A DNA stretch of 6,850 nt from an uncultured Paracoccaceae bacterium (lineage in GTDB: Bacteria > Pseudomonadota > Alphaproteobacteria > Rhodobacterales > Rhodobacteraceae): positions 1-6,850 of the forward strand of contig CALFYQ010000327.1 in the NCBI GenBank assembly GCA_937952085.1. The letters are read 5' to 3'. The notes below the pieces were generated by a model. That model made no database searches. It saw only the letters and a program-made list of their open reading frames with translations, and was not told where the DNA came from. Position numbers and translations under genes: made by a program. Of the stretch, positions 1 to 5,453 are shown in pieces (the first letter of the stretch is position 1; every line of letters starts with the position of its first letter).

Positions 1-1
1 G

Positions 2-220
2 AACCATTTCATCACCATGGGCATCGACCCCGACCTCGACCGCTGCGCGGAGATCGCCCTCCGCGACATGATCGCATTGCTGGGGGAGACGGCGGGGCTC
101 TCGCGGGAGGACGCCTACACGCTCTGCTCGCTGGCGGCTGACCTCAGGGTCACCCAGGTGGTGAACGGGGCGAAGGGGGTGCATTGCATGATCGAGAAGC
201 GGTTTGCGGGGAGAAGCTGA
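2..220 (+). CDS. Acetamidase/formamidase family protein, C-terminal part (partial at left edge)
   Basis: Only the last 72 residues are present. The reading frame is open to the left edge, so the true start lies outside the window and the internal ATG at 17 is not the start. The visible part reads FITMGIDPDLD, then a helix with ALRDMI, then GLSREDAYTLCSLAADLRVTQVVNG and KGVHCM. From memory, this is the conserved C-terminal signature of the FmdA/AmdA family, which hydrolyses formamide or short aliphatic amides to the acid and ammonia in the cytoplasm. The residue before the final helix is Cys (VHCM) where I remember Ala in many relatives; this is probably neutral. Family members are usually 300-400 residues, so about four fifths of the gene is missing and the substrate cannot be chosen. 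No clear terminator follows the TGA. Confidence 0.85.
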   Translation, partial: NHFITMGIDPDLDRCAEIALRDMIALLGETAGLSREDAYTLCSLAADLRVTQVVNGAKGVHCMIEKRFAGRS

Positions 221-274
221 TATGTTCGCCGATCGGAGTAGGCCTTGTTCTGAAACGCGACTTGGCTTTCTATT

Positions 275-466
275 CTAGACGCCGCTGTCATCCGTCTTCT
301 GAGTCGAAATTGATCTGCCGAAGTGTCGTTCGGCCAAGGACCTAAGGCTTTCCAAGCCCCCTACGGCTTCCTCAATGGCCTTCCGAAGTTTTTGATCATG
401 ACCTGGGCAATATTTGCCGCCTTTCGTTCTCTCTCCGCACCCGCACTGACATATAGGTCCGCTCAT
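275..466 (-). CDS. Small Cys/His-rich hypothetical protein (63 aa), possible zinc-binding motif
   Basis: The predicted protein has an N-terminal cluster C6-x-C8-x-C10 followed by C20-x2-H23-D24 (CQCGCGE, then YCPGHD), which could bind one zinc ion. A charged segment at about 25-52, probably helical, follows (KLRKAIEEAV, LRSLAERHFG). Short proteins with a CxCGC...GHD pattern are familiar to me from bacterial and phage genomes as uncharacterised proteins; no function is known to me. It is probably real because GGGAGG lies 5 nt before the ATG and the Cys/His spacing looks selected. The plus-strand frame across the same bases shows no such pattern. The gene lies in a patch of about 56% GC, clearly below its neighbours, which suggests recent acquisition. 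It stands alone, antiparallel to the amidase and ispG. Function is unknown. Confidence 0.7.
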   Translation of the reverse strand: MSGPICQCGCGERTKGGKYCPGHDQKLRKAIEEAVGGLESLRSLAERHFGRSISTQKTDDSGV

Positions 467-471
467 TCGCG

Positions 472-477
472 CCTCCC
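472..477 (-). promoter_or_regulatory. Ribosome binding site of the small Cys-rich gene
   Basis: On the minus strand GGGAGG lies 5 nt upstream of the ATG at 466-464. It is the best Shine-Dalgarno match in the window, and it supports both the strand and the start of this short gene. Confidence 0.7.
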
Positions 478-707
478 GATAGGCTCTATTTGGTCGTGGT
501 TGTTAGCGGTCGTCCGCAAGCGCCTCGACGTGAGTGCTGTGTCTGACTCGGGCGCACGGTCAACCTCCGTTCGGAACCGTTGACCGCGCACGTGCCATTG
601 TTTGGTAGCGGCTACGATCCCGGCCCTTCAGGCTATCCCATGAAGAGCGCTTGTCCTCAATGGACACCGCACTGACCAAAGCCTAGAAACGCACCCGGCC
701 GCCTCGC
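478..707. other. Gene-free spacer between the small minus-strand gene and ispG
   Basis: This is the divergent spacer between the small minus-strand gene and ispG, so promoters for both should lie here. I examined both strands and found no convincing -35/-10 pair with 16-18 bp spacing, no tRNA-like fold and no supported coding frame. GC rises from about 58% at the left side toward 65% and higher near ispG, so the edge of the low-GC patch lies inside this spacer. Confidence 0.5.
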
Positions 708-711
708 GAGG
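708..711 (+). promoter_or_regulatory. Ribosome binding site of ispG, inside a 10-bp palindrome
   Basis: GAGG sits 6 nt before the ATG at 718 and supports that start. It forms the right end of a perfect palindrome at 702-711 (CCTCGCGAGG). A short hairpin could partly mask it in the mRNA, although the palindrome leaves almost no loop. Confidence 0.55.
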
Positions 712-717
712 TTCCGC

Positions 718-1842
718 ATGAGCATCCGACCCTGGCGCGACATCGAGCGCCGCAAGTCCCGCAAGATCATGGTCGGCCCGGTCGCGGTCGGCGGGGACGC
801 GCCGATCTCGGTGCAGACCATGACCAACACGCCGACGACCGACGCCAGGGCGACGATCGCGCAGATCGTCCGTTGTGCCGAGGCGGGGGCGGACATCGTG
901 CGCGTCTCCTGCCCGGACGAGGCCTCGACCAGGGCGTTCCGCGAGATCTGCCGCGAGAGCCCGGTGCCGCTCGTCGCGGACATCCACTTCCACTATCGCC
1001 GCGGCATCGAGGCGGCGGAGGCCGGCGCCGCCTGCCTTCGCATAAACCCCGGCAACATCGGCTCTCCCGACCGGGTGCGCGAGGTGATCCGCGCGGCGAA
1101 GGACCATGGCTGCTCGATCCGCATCGGGGTGAACGCCGGCAGCCTCGAGAAGCACCTTCTCGAGAAATACGGAGAGCCCTGCCCGGAGGCGATGATCGAG
1201 AGCGGGCTCGAGCATATCCGCATCCTCGAGGAGAACGACTTCCGCGACTACAAGATCAGCGTGAAGGCCTCCGACGTCTTCCTCGCCGCCGCCGCCTATC
1301 AGGGCCTCGCCGCGGCGACGGACGCGCCGATCCATCTCGGCATCACCGAGGCGGGCGGGATGCGGACCGGCTCGATCAAGTCCGCCATCGGGCTCGGCTT
1401 CCTCCTCTGGATGGGGATCGGCGACACGATCCGCGTCTCGCTCTCGGCGGAGCCCGAGGAGGAGGTGCGGGTCGGCTTCGAGATCCTGAAGGCGCTCGGG
1501 CTCCGGCATCGCGGCGTCAACATCATCTCCTGCCCCTCCTGCGCGCGGCAGGGCTTCGACGTGATCGCCACGGTGGCGGAGCTGGAGAAACGGCTCGACC
1601 ACATCAAGACGCCGATGTCGCTCTCGATCATCGGCTGCGTGGTGAACGGGCCGGGCGAGGCGCTGATGACCGATATTGGCTTCACCGGCGGCGGGGCCGG
1701 GGCCGGCATGGTCTATCTGGCGGGCAAGCAGGACCACAAGCAGTCCAACACCGGGATGATCGACCACATCGTCTCGCTCGTTGAGGCCCGCGCGGCGGAG
1801 ATCGAGGCCGGCAAGGTCCGGCCGATGGAGGCGGCGGAGTAG
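718..1842 (+). CDS. ispG: 4-hydroxy-3-methylbut-2-en-1-yl diphosphate synthase (IspG/GcpE)
   Basis: IspG is the cytoplasmic [4Fe-4S] enzyme of the MEP isoprenoid pathway. It reductively converts methylerythritol 2,4-cyclodiphosphate (MEcPP) to HMBPP, with electrons from flavodoxin or ferredoxin. The 374 residues match the usual length of the short bacterial type. The N-terminal TIM-barrel part shows VGGDAPISVQTMTNTPT (24-40), PLVADIHFHY (84-93), INPGNIG (109-115) and the ITEAGG loop (209-214). The C-terminal Fe-S domain has C272-P-S-C275 and C307 (IIGCVVNGPGEA, 304-315). These three cysteines and E314 match the cluster ligands C270, C273, C305 and E312 I remember for the E. coli enzyme, shifted by two. 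No key residue is missing. The start is supported by GAGG 6 nt upstream. The gene appears monocistronic: hairpins follow it, and the genes on either side belong to other pathways. Confidence 0.97.
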   Translation: MSIRPWRDIERRKSRKIMVGPVAVGGDAPISVQTMTNTPTTDARATIAQIVRCAEAGADIVRVSCPDEASTRAFREICRESPVPLVADIHFHYRRGIEAAEAGAACLRINPGNIGSPDRVREVIRAAKDHGCSIRIGVNAGSLEKHLLEKYGEPCPEAMIESGLEHIRILEENDFRDYKISVKASDVFLAAAAYQGLAAATDAPIHLGITEAGGMRTGSIKSAIGLGFLLWMGIGDTIRVSLSAEPEEEVRVGFEILKALGLRHRGVNIISCPSCARQGFDVIATVAELEKRLDHIKTPMSLSIIGCVVNGPGEALMTDIGFTGGGAGAGMVYLAGKQDHKQSNTGMIDHIVSLVEARAAEIEAGKVRPMEAAE

Positions 1843-1845
1843 GGG

Positions 1846-1862
1846 AGGCGCGCCGCGCGCCT
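1846..1862 (+). repeat. Short GC hairpin directly after the ispG stop
   Basis: Arms AGGCGCG (1846-1852) and CGCGCCT (1856-1862) are perfect complements around a 3-nt loop, beginning 3 nt after the ispG stop codon. There is no U-rich tail. It is the first of three hairpins in this gap and may help define the 3' end of the ispG mRNA. Confidence 0.4.
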
Positions 1863-1890
1863 GGACCAGACGGGCCCGTCGCCCCGCGCG

Positions 1891-1916
1891 GCGATTCGGG
1901 CCTTCGCCCGAATCGC
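1891..1916 (+). terminator. 11-bp perfect stem-loop downstream of ispG, terminator-like but without a T tract
   Basis: Arm GCGATTCGGGC (1891-1901) and its exact complement GCCCGAATCGC (1906-1916) enclose the loop CTTC. The stem starts 49 nt after the ispG stop, a plausible place for an mRNA 3' end. Neither strand has a T run next to the stem, so it is not a classical intrinsic terminator. It could terminate weakly, block 3' exonucleases, or belong to an intergenic repeat with the larger inverted repeat that follows. Confidence 0.45.
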
Positions 1917-1968
1917 GGAGGAAGATGCCGGGGAAGGCCCGCGAAGGCGGCCTCTTACGAACTTCCGC

Positions 1969-2039
1969 CCTTTCCGGCGGCGTCAAGGACGAGCCGGCGC
2001 CGCCGGTCGCTGGCGCGATCCTTGACGCCGCCGGAAAGG
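1969..2039. repeat. Perfect 21-bp inverted repeat with a structured 29-nt spacer
   Basis: The left arm (1969-1989, beginning CCTTTCCGGCGG) and the right arm (2019-2039, ending CCGCCGGAAAGG) are exact reverse complements over 21 bp. The 29-nt spacer (1990-2018) contains its own dyad, CCGGCG (1994-1999) and CGCCGG (2001-2006). RNA from either strand would fold into a long hairpin with a smaller one at its tip. No T tract flanks it, so a plain terminator does not explain it. It lies in the non-coding gap between ispG and the acyltransferase-like gene. It may be an intergenic palindromic repeat element, but one copy in this window cannot prove that. Confidence 0.85.
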
Positions 2040-2062
2040 CCGCCGCCTCCACCGATCGTTAA

Positions 2063-2077
2063 CGTCGCGGCGCGACG
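2063..2077. repeat. Short dyad upstream of the acyltransferase-like gene
   Basis: CGTCGCG (2063-2069) and CGCGACG (2071-2077) form a 7-bp dyad around one base, ending 29 nt before the ATG at 2107. It could be an operator half-site pair or a leader hairpin. In DNA this GC-rich, chance dyads of this size are common. Confidence 0.3.
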
Positions 2078-2096
2078 ATGCGGCCTTCTGGGTGGC

Positions 2097-2101
2097 GAGG
2101 G
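2097..2101 (+). promoter_or_regulatory. Ribosome binding site that decides the acyltransferase-like start
   Basis: GAGGG lies 5 nt before the ATG at 2107. The alternative in-frame GTG at 2092 has no purine-rich sequence at a suitable distance and would place this Shine-Dalgarno inside the coding region. Confidence 0.5.
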
Positions 2102-2106
2102 CAGGC

Positions 2107-3147
2107 ATGGGCGCGCGGCGGACGGAAGCTCTGGACGGCATTCGCGGGCTGGCGGCGCTGGCCTTCGCCATTTCCGGCGTGCTGGCGCTCGGCGGCCACG
2201 GCTTCGCCTGGCGGTTCGGCCTCGGGGCGGATGTGCTGATCCTCTTCGCCGGTTTCGTGACGGCGCGGGCGCATCGGCCGGCGCTGGAGGCCGGGCTCGG
2301 ATACAGCCGGTTCCTGATTTCCCGCATCGTGCGCGTCGCGCCGCTCAACGCGGCGATCGTCGCGGCGCTTCTCTGCTTCGCGACGGTCGGCGCGGTGATC
2401 GCCACCGGGCGCGGGCCCGATTTCGGGGCCGCCGATGCGGAGGGCTTCGTTGCGACGCTCGCGCTCGTCCAGTTGCTCGTCCCCGGCGCGGAGGCCTGGA
2501 GCCCGGCCGGCTGGCTCCTCTCTGCGGAACTTCTCGGCTCGCTTCTTCTCGCGGCGCTCTGCCGCCTCGGGGTGACGACGCAGGCGCCCGGGCGGCTCGC
2601 GCTCTTCGCGCTCATCCTCCTCGCGGTCGGCGCCCGGCTCGGCGCCGGGCTCACGCCAACGGAGGACCTGGCTGCGCGCGCCTTCGCCGATTTCTTCTCT
2701 GGCGTGCTCCTCCATGCGCTTCTCGTCTCCGAGCGCGCCCGCGCCGCGCTCAAGCGGGCGAAGACGCGCGCCGGAACGGCGCTCGAGGTCTGGGCCGCGC
2801 TGGCGCTTCTCGGCTTCGCCGCCCTCGCGCCGGAGACGACCGCGCTCCTTGCGCCGCTCGCCGCGATGGGCCCGCTCTTCGTCTTCCTGAGGCGCGGCGG
2901 GCGGCTCTCCGAGCTGCTCGAAAGCTGGGCCGCCCAGGTGCTCGGCCGGCGCGCCACCTCGCTCGCGGTCTGCCACCCGCTCGCCTTCCCGGCCTATGGC
3001 GCGCTTGGCGCTCTCGGCGTTCTCGTCATCGCGCTGGCGCTCGCCAACGCGATCTGGCGCGAGGTGGAATGGCCGACGCAGCGGGCGATGTGGGCCTGGC
3101 TCGACCGGCGCCTGCCGGAGCCGGGGGCGATCCCGAACCGTCGCTGA
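2107..3147 (+). CDS. Divergent acyltransferase-3 (OafA/YrhL-like) integral membrane protein
   Basis: This is a very hydrophobic protein of 346 residues with about ten potential membrane segments, within the usual 330-400 range for the membrane domain of acyltransferase family 3. These inner-membrane proteins move acyl groups onto sugars, lipopolysaccharide or other envelope glycans. Family landmarks appear in order: ALDGIRGLAAL (8-18), GADVLILFAGF (40-50), the R-x2-R-x2-P motif in ISRIVRVAPLN (71-81), W136-x2-S139-x-E141, and E321-W-P at the end of the last segment. The catalytic R-x10-H of OafA-type enzymes is altered: R13 is kept, but the histidine position is G24. The nearest histidine, H31, is seven residues too far on. 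The protein may therefore be inactive as a typical transferase, use another residue, or have a changed role. ATG 2107 was chosen for its Shine-Dalgarno. meaB follows after 57 bp on the same strand. The acceptor is unknown. Confidence 0.7.
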   Translation: MGARRTEALDGIRGLAALAFAISGVLALGGHGFAWRFGLGADVLILFAGFVTARAHRPALEAGLGYSRFLISRIVRVAPLNAAIVAALLCFATVGAVIATGRGPDFGAADAEGFVATLALVQLLVPGAEAWSPAGWLLSAELLGSLLLAALCRLGVTTQAPGRLALFALILLAVGARLGAGLTPTEDLAARAFADFFSGVLLHALLVSERARAALKRAKTRAGTALEVWAALALLGFAALAPETTALLAPLAAMGPLFVFLRRGGRLSELLESWAAQVLGRRATSLAVCHPLAFPAYGALGALGVLVIALALANAIWREVEWPTQRAMWAWLDRRLPEPGAIPNRR

Positions 3148-3204
3148 ACTTGCCGCCGCCGGCGTTTCCGGCCAGAACCGCCCGCGGAACGACGCGGGGC
3201 GGCG

Positions 3205-4188
3205 ATGCGGGCGGAGGATCTGAAGGCGCGGCTGTGCGCGGGTGAGCGGCGCGCGCTGGCCCGGGCGATCACGCTGGTCGAATCGACCCGCGCGGATGAT
3301 CGCGAGGCGGCCCGCGCGCTTCTCTCCGAGCTATGGCCGGGGCCGGGCAGGGCGATCCGGCTCGGCCTGTCCGGCACGCCGGGCGTCGGCAAGTCCACCT
3401 TCATCGAGGCCTTCGGCTCGATGCTGACCGCCGCGGGAAGGCGGGTGGCGGTGCTGGCGGTGGACCCGTCCTCCTCCCGCTCCGGCGGTTCGATCCTCGG
3501 CGACAAGACGCGGATGGAGAAGCTCTCGCGTGACCCGATGGCCTTCATCCGGCCCTCGCCGGCCGGCGGCTCGCTCGGCGGCGTCGCGCGGCGGACGCGG
3601 GAGGCGATCCTCCTCTGCGAGGCGGCGGGGTTTGACGTGGTGATCGTCGAGACGGTCGGCGTCGGCCAGTCGGAAACCGCAGTGTCGGACATGACCGACC
3701 TTTTCCTTCTCCTCATGGCGCCGGCCGGCGGCGACGAGCTTCAGGGGGTGAAACGCGGGGTGATGGAGGTCGCCGATTTCGTCGTCGTCAACAAGGCGGA
3801 CGGCGCGCTGAGGGAGACGGCGATCGGCACCGCCGCCGACTATGCCGGCGCGCTCCGCCTCCTCCGGCGGCGGGAGGGGGACCCGGACGGCGTTCCCGCC
3901 GCGCTTACCTGCTCGGCCGCGACCGGCGAGGGGCTGGAGGCGGTCTGGTCCCGGCTCGCCGCGCTCGACGCGCACCGCCGCGACGGCGGCTGGCGCGCGC
4001 GCCGCCGCGCCGCGCAGGCCGTGCGCTGGCTCCGCGCCGAGGTGGAGGCGGGGCTCCTCTCCGCCTTCGCTGCGCATCCCGACGTCGCCGCCGCGCTCCC
4101 CGGAATCGAGGCCGAGGTGCAGGCGGGCGGCCGCGCGCCCGAGGCGGCGGCCGAGGCGCTTCTCGCGCGCTTTCTCGGGCGGGCGTGA
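3205..4188 (+). CDS. meaB: Methylmalonyl-CoA mutase-associated GTPase MeaB (ArgK family, G3E P-loop)
   Basis: MeaB is a cytoplasmic GTPase chaperone of adenosylcobalamin-dependent methylmalonyl-CoA mutase. It gates cofactor loading and protects or reactivates the mutase, supporting propionyl-CoA use. All expected motifs are present in 327 residues: an N-terminal helix AGERRALARAITLVES (12-27), Walker A GTPGVGKST (57-65), DPSSSRSGGSILGDKTRM (87-104) with the Mg-binding and switch region, IRPSPAGGSLGG (115-126), ETVGVGQSE (149-157) and the guanine-specificity motif NKAD (196-199). A C-terminal helical part (WRARRRAAQAVRWL, then an acidic Ala-rich tail) fits the dimerisation arm. The name ArgK is historical: the family was once described as an arginine/ornithine transport kinase. 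ATG 3205 has only a weak GGGG 5 nt upstream, but the N-terminus begins where the family usually does. No mutase gene is visible nearby, so the partner must be encoded elsewhere. Confidence 0.95.
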   Translation: MRAEDLKARLCAGERRALARAITLVESTRADDREAARALLSELWPGPGRAIRLGLSGTPGVGKSTFIEAFGSMLTAAGRRVAVLAVDPSSSRSGGSILGDKTRMEKLSRDPMAFIRPSPAGGSLGGVARRTREAILLCEAAGFDVVIVETVGVGQSETAVSDMTDLFLLLMAPAGGDELQGVKRGVMEVADFVVVNKADGALRETAIGTAADYAGALRLLRRREGDPDGVPAALTCSAATGEGLEAVWSRLAALDAHRRDGGWRARRRAAQAVRWLRAEVEAGLLSAFAAHPDVAAALPGIEAEVQAGGRAPEAAAEALLARFLGRA

Positions 4189-4189
4189 C

Positions 4190-4208
4190 AGCCTGCCGCG
4201 GCAAGGCT
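4190..4208 (+). repeat. Imperfect stem-loop between meaB and the MFS gene
   Basis: AGCC-TGC (4190-4196) pairs with GCA-GGCT (4201-4203 and 4205-4208), with one bulged A at 4204 and loop CGCG. It lies in the 31-bp gap and contains the only Shine-Dalgarno-like bases (AAGG, 4203-4206) near the transporter start. It could reduce translation of the MFS gene, or it may be chance in GC-rich DNA. Confidence 0.35.
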
Positions 4209-4219
4209 ATGCCGCTGCG

Positions 4220-5440
4220 ATGAACGACGCTTCCGTACTCGACAGCCGCTATTCCTGGGCCCGCCTCGCCGTCACGCTGGCGATCGGCTCCGTCTCCTCC
4301 GTCGGCATATGGGCCTTCATCGCGGTGCTGCCCGCGGTGCAGACCGAGTTCGGCCTCGGCCGCGGCGAGGCCTCCGCGCCCTACGCCGTCTCGATGGTCG
4401 GCTTCGCGTTCGGCAATCTCCTTGTCGGGCGCCTGGTGGACCGGTTCGGCGTCTTCCGCTCGCTGATCGGCGCGGCGCTTGCGCTCTCGGCAGGCTTCGC
4501 GGCGGCGACGCTGGCGCCCTCGCTCCTGACGCTGACCGCGATCCATCTCCTCGTCGGCTTCGGCTCGGCGGCGGGGTTCGGGCCACTGATGGCGGATGTC
4601 TCCCACTGGTTCATGAAGCGGCGCGGCGTTGCGGTGACGGTGGCGGCCTCCGGCAATTACATCGCCGGCGCGCTCTGGCCCTGGGCGCTTTCGGGCGTGC
4701 TGGCGGAGGAAGGCTGGCGCGCGGTCTACCTCTGGCTGGCCGCCATCGTGCTCATCGTCGTTCTGCCGCTCGCCTTTCTCCTCCGCCGGCGGGCGCCCGC
4801 GGCGGCGATGGCGGCGGCCGGGGCGCGCGCGGCCTCGGCGGCGGGCGAGGCGCGGCTTTCGCCGCCCGTCCTGCAGGCGCTTCTCGTCGTCGCCGGCTTC
4901 GCCTGCTGCATGGCGATGGCGATGCCGCAGGTCCACATCGTCGCCTATTGCGTCGATCTCGGCTACGGGCCGGCGGTCGGCGCCGAGATGCTCTCGCTGA
5001 TGCTGATGGGCGGGGTCGTCTCGCGCATCGCCTCCGGCGCGCTGGCGGACCGGATCGGCGGCGTGCGGACGCTGATCCTCGGCTCCGGCCTCCAGATGCT
5101 GGCGCTGATCCTCTACATCCCGTTCGACGGCCTCGTCTCGCTCTATGCCGTCAGCCTCGTCTTCGGGCTCAGCCAGGGCGGGATCGTGCCGGCCTACGCC
5201 ATCATCATCCGTGAATACCTGCCGCCGGCCGAGGCCGGGGCGCGGATCGGCGTGGTGGTGATGTCGACCATCTTCGGCATGGCGGCGGGCGGCTGGGCCT
5301 CGGGCTGGATCTACGACCAGACCGGCTCCTACGCGGCGGCCTTCCTGAACGGCGTCGCCTGGAACCTGCTGAACCTCGCCATCGCGCTGACGCTGATCTT
5401 CCGCGCCCGATCCGGCGGCGCGCGGCCTGCGCTGGCCTGA
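4220..5440 (+). CDS. MFS transporter, 12 transmembrane segments, monocarboxylate/OxlT-like
   Basis: This 406-residue inner-membrane protein has 12 predicted membrane segments, starting near residues 15, 53, 79, 102, 138, 167, 216, 252, 284, 305, 342 and 371. An Ala-rich cytoplasmic loop (about 189-214) separates the two halves. The major facilitator motif A is in the first half as G70-R-L-V-D74-R-F-G and is repeated in the second half as G273-A-L-A-D277-R-I-G-G. The overall pattern, with long glycine/alanine-rich helices and G-W-A-S-G-W-I-Y-D in TM11, resembles the oxalate/formate and monocarboxylate branch, but the substrate cannot be read from the sequence. The frame is open further upstream inside meaB, so the start matters. 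ATG 4220 is the first start after meaB and gives a short normal N-terminus before TM1, but it has no good Shine-Dalgarno. The gene lies 31 bp after meaB and may be co-transcribed with it. Confidence 0.88.
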   Translation: MNDASVLDSRYSWARLAVTLAIGSVSSVGIWAFIAVLPAVQTEFGLGRGEASAPYAVSMVGFAFGNLLVGRLVDRFGVFRSLIGAALALSAGFAAATLAPSLLTLTAIHLLVGFGSAAGFGPLMADVSHWFMKRRGVAVTVAASGNYIAGALWPWALSGVLAEEGWRAVYLWLAAIVLIVVLPLAFLLRRRAPAAAMAAAGARAASAAGEARLSPPVLQALLVVAGFACCMAMAMPQVHIVAYCVDLGYGPAVGAEMLSLMLMGGVVSRIASGALADRIGGVRTLILGSGLQMLALILYIPFDGLVSLYAVSLVFGLSQGGIVPAYAIIIREYLPPAEAGARIGVVVMSTIFGMAAGGWASGWIYDQTGSYAAAFLNGVAWNLLNLAIALTLIFRARSGGARPALA

Positions 5441-5453
5441 GCCGGCTCAGGCC
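5434..5453. terminator. Perfect 20-bp palindrome holding both convergent stop codons
   Basis: GGCCTGAGCC is followed directly by its own reverse complement. The TGA of the MFS gene (5438-5440) and the stop of the minus-strand methyltransferase gene (5449-5447) occupy mirror positions in it. As RNA from either strand it gives an 8-bp stem with loop CCGG. This suits a shared bidirectional 3'-end signal, although no T tract follows on either side. Confidence 0.5.

Noticed and set aside
323..583. 86-codon plus-strand frame opposite the small Cys-rich gene
   Set aside because: It has no good ribosome site and no recognisable motif, while the minus frame has a strong Shine-Dalgarno and patterned Cys/His residues.
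598..618. TTGTTT followed by TACGAT as a possible ispG promoter
   Set aside because: The spacing between the two boxes is only 9 bp, far from the 16-18 bp a sigma-70-type promoter needs.
628..2052. 474-codon open frame on minus covering all of ispG
   Set aside because: It lies antisense to a fully conserved ispG. Its translation is Arg/Asp/Ala-rich with no domain, as expected from GC-rich third positions leaving the opposite strand open.
1781..2062. Plus-strand frame running from ispG into the gap
   Set aside because: It begins inside ispG out of phase and its gap portion only translates the hairpin arms; the inverted repeat is better treated as a DNA or RNA structure.
1983..2976. Two long minus-strand frames opposite the acyltransferase-like gene
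   Set aside because: Both are low-complexity Arg/Ser/Ala/Glu translations without motifs, while the plus frame shows membrane segments and family landmarks.
2022..3245. 407-codon plus-strand frame overlapping the acyltransferase-like gene in another phase
   Set aside because: Its translation is Arg/Gly/Ala-rich without a domain, and it conflicts with the supported frame.
3842..4219. Upstream extension of the MFS frame into meaB
   Set aside because: The added residues are Arg/Pro-rich and arise from reading meaB out of frame; the transporter begins normally at ATG 4220.
3905..4936. Minus-strand frame of 343 codons opposite meaB and the MFS gene
   Set aside because: It is a charged low-complexity shadow that spans the junction of two real plus-strand genes.
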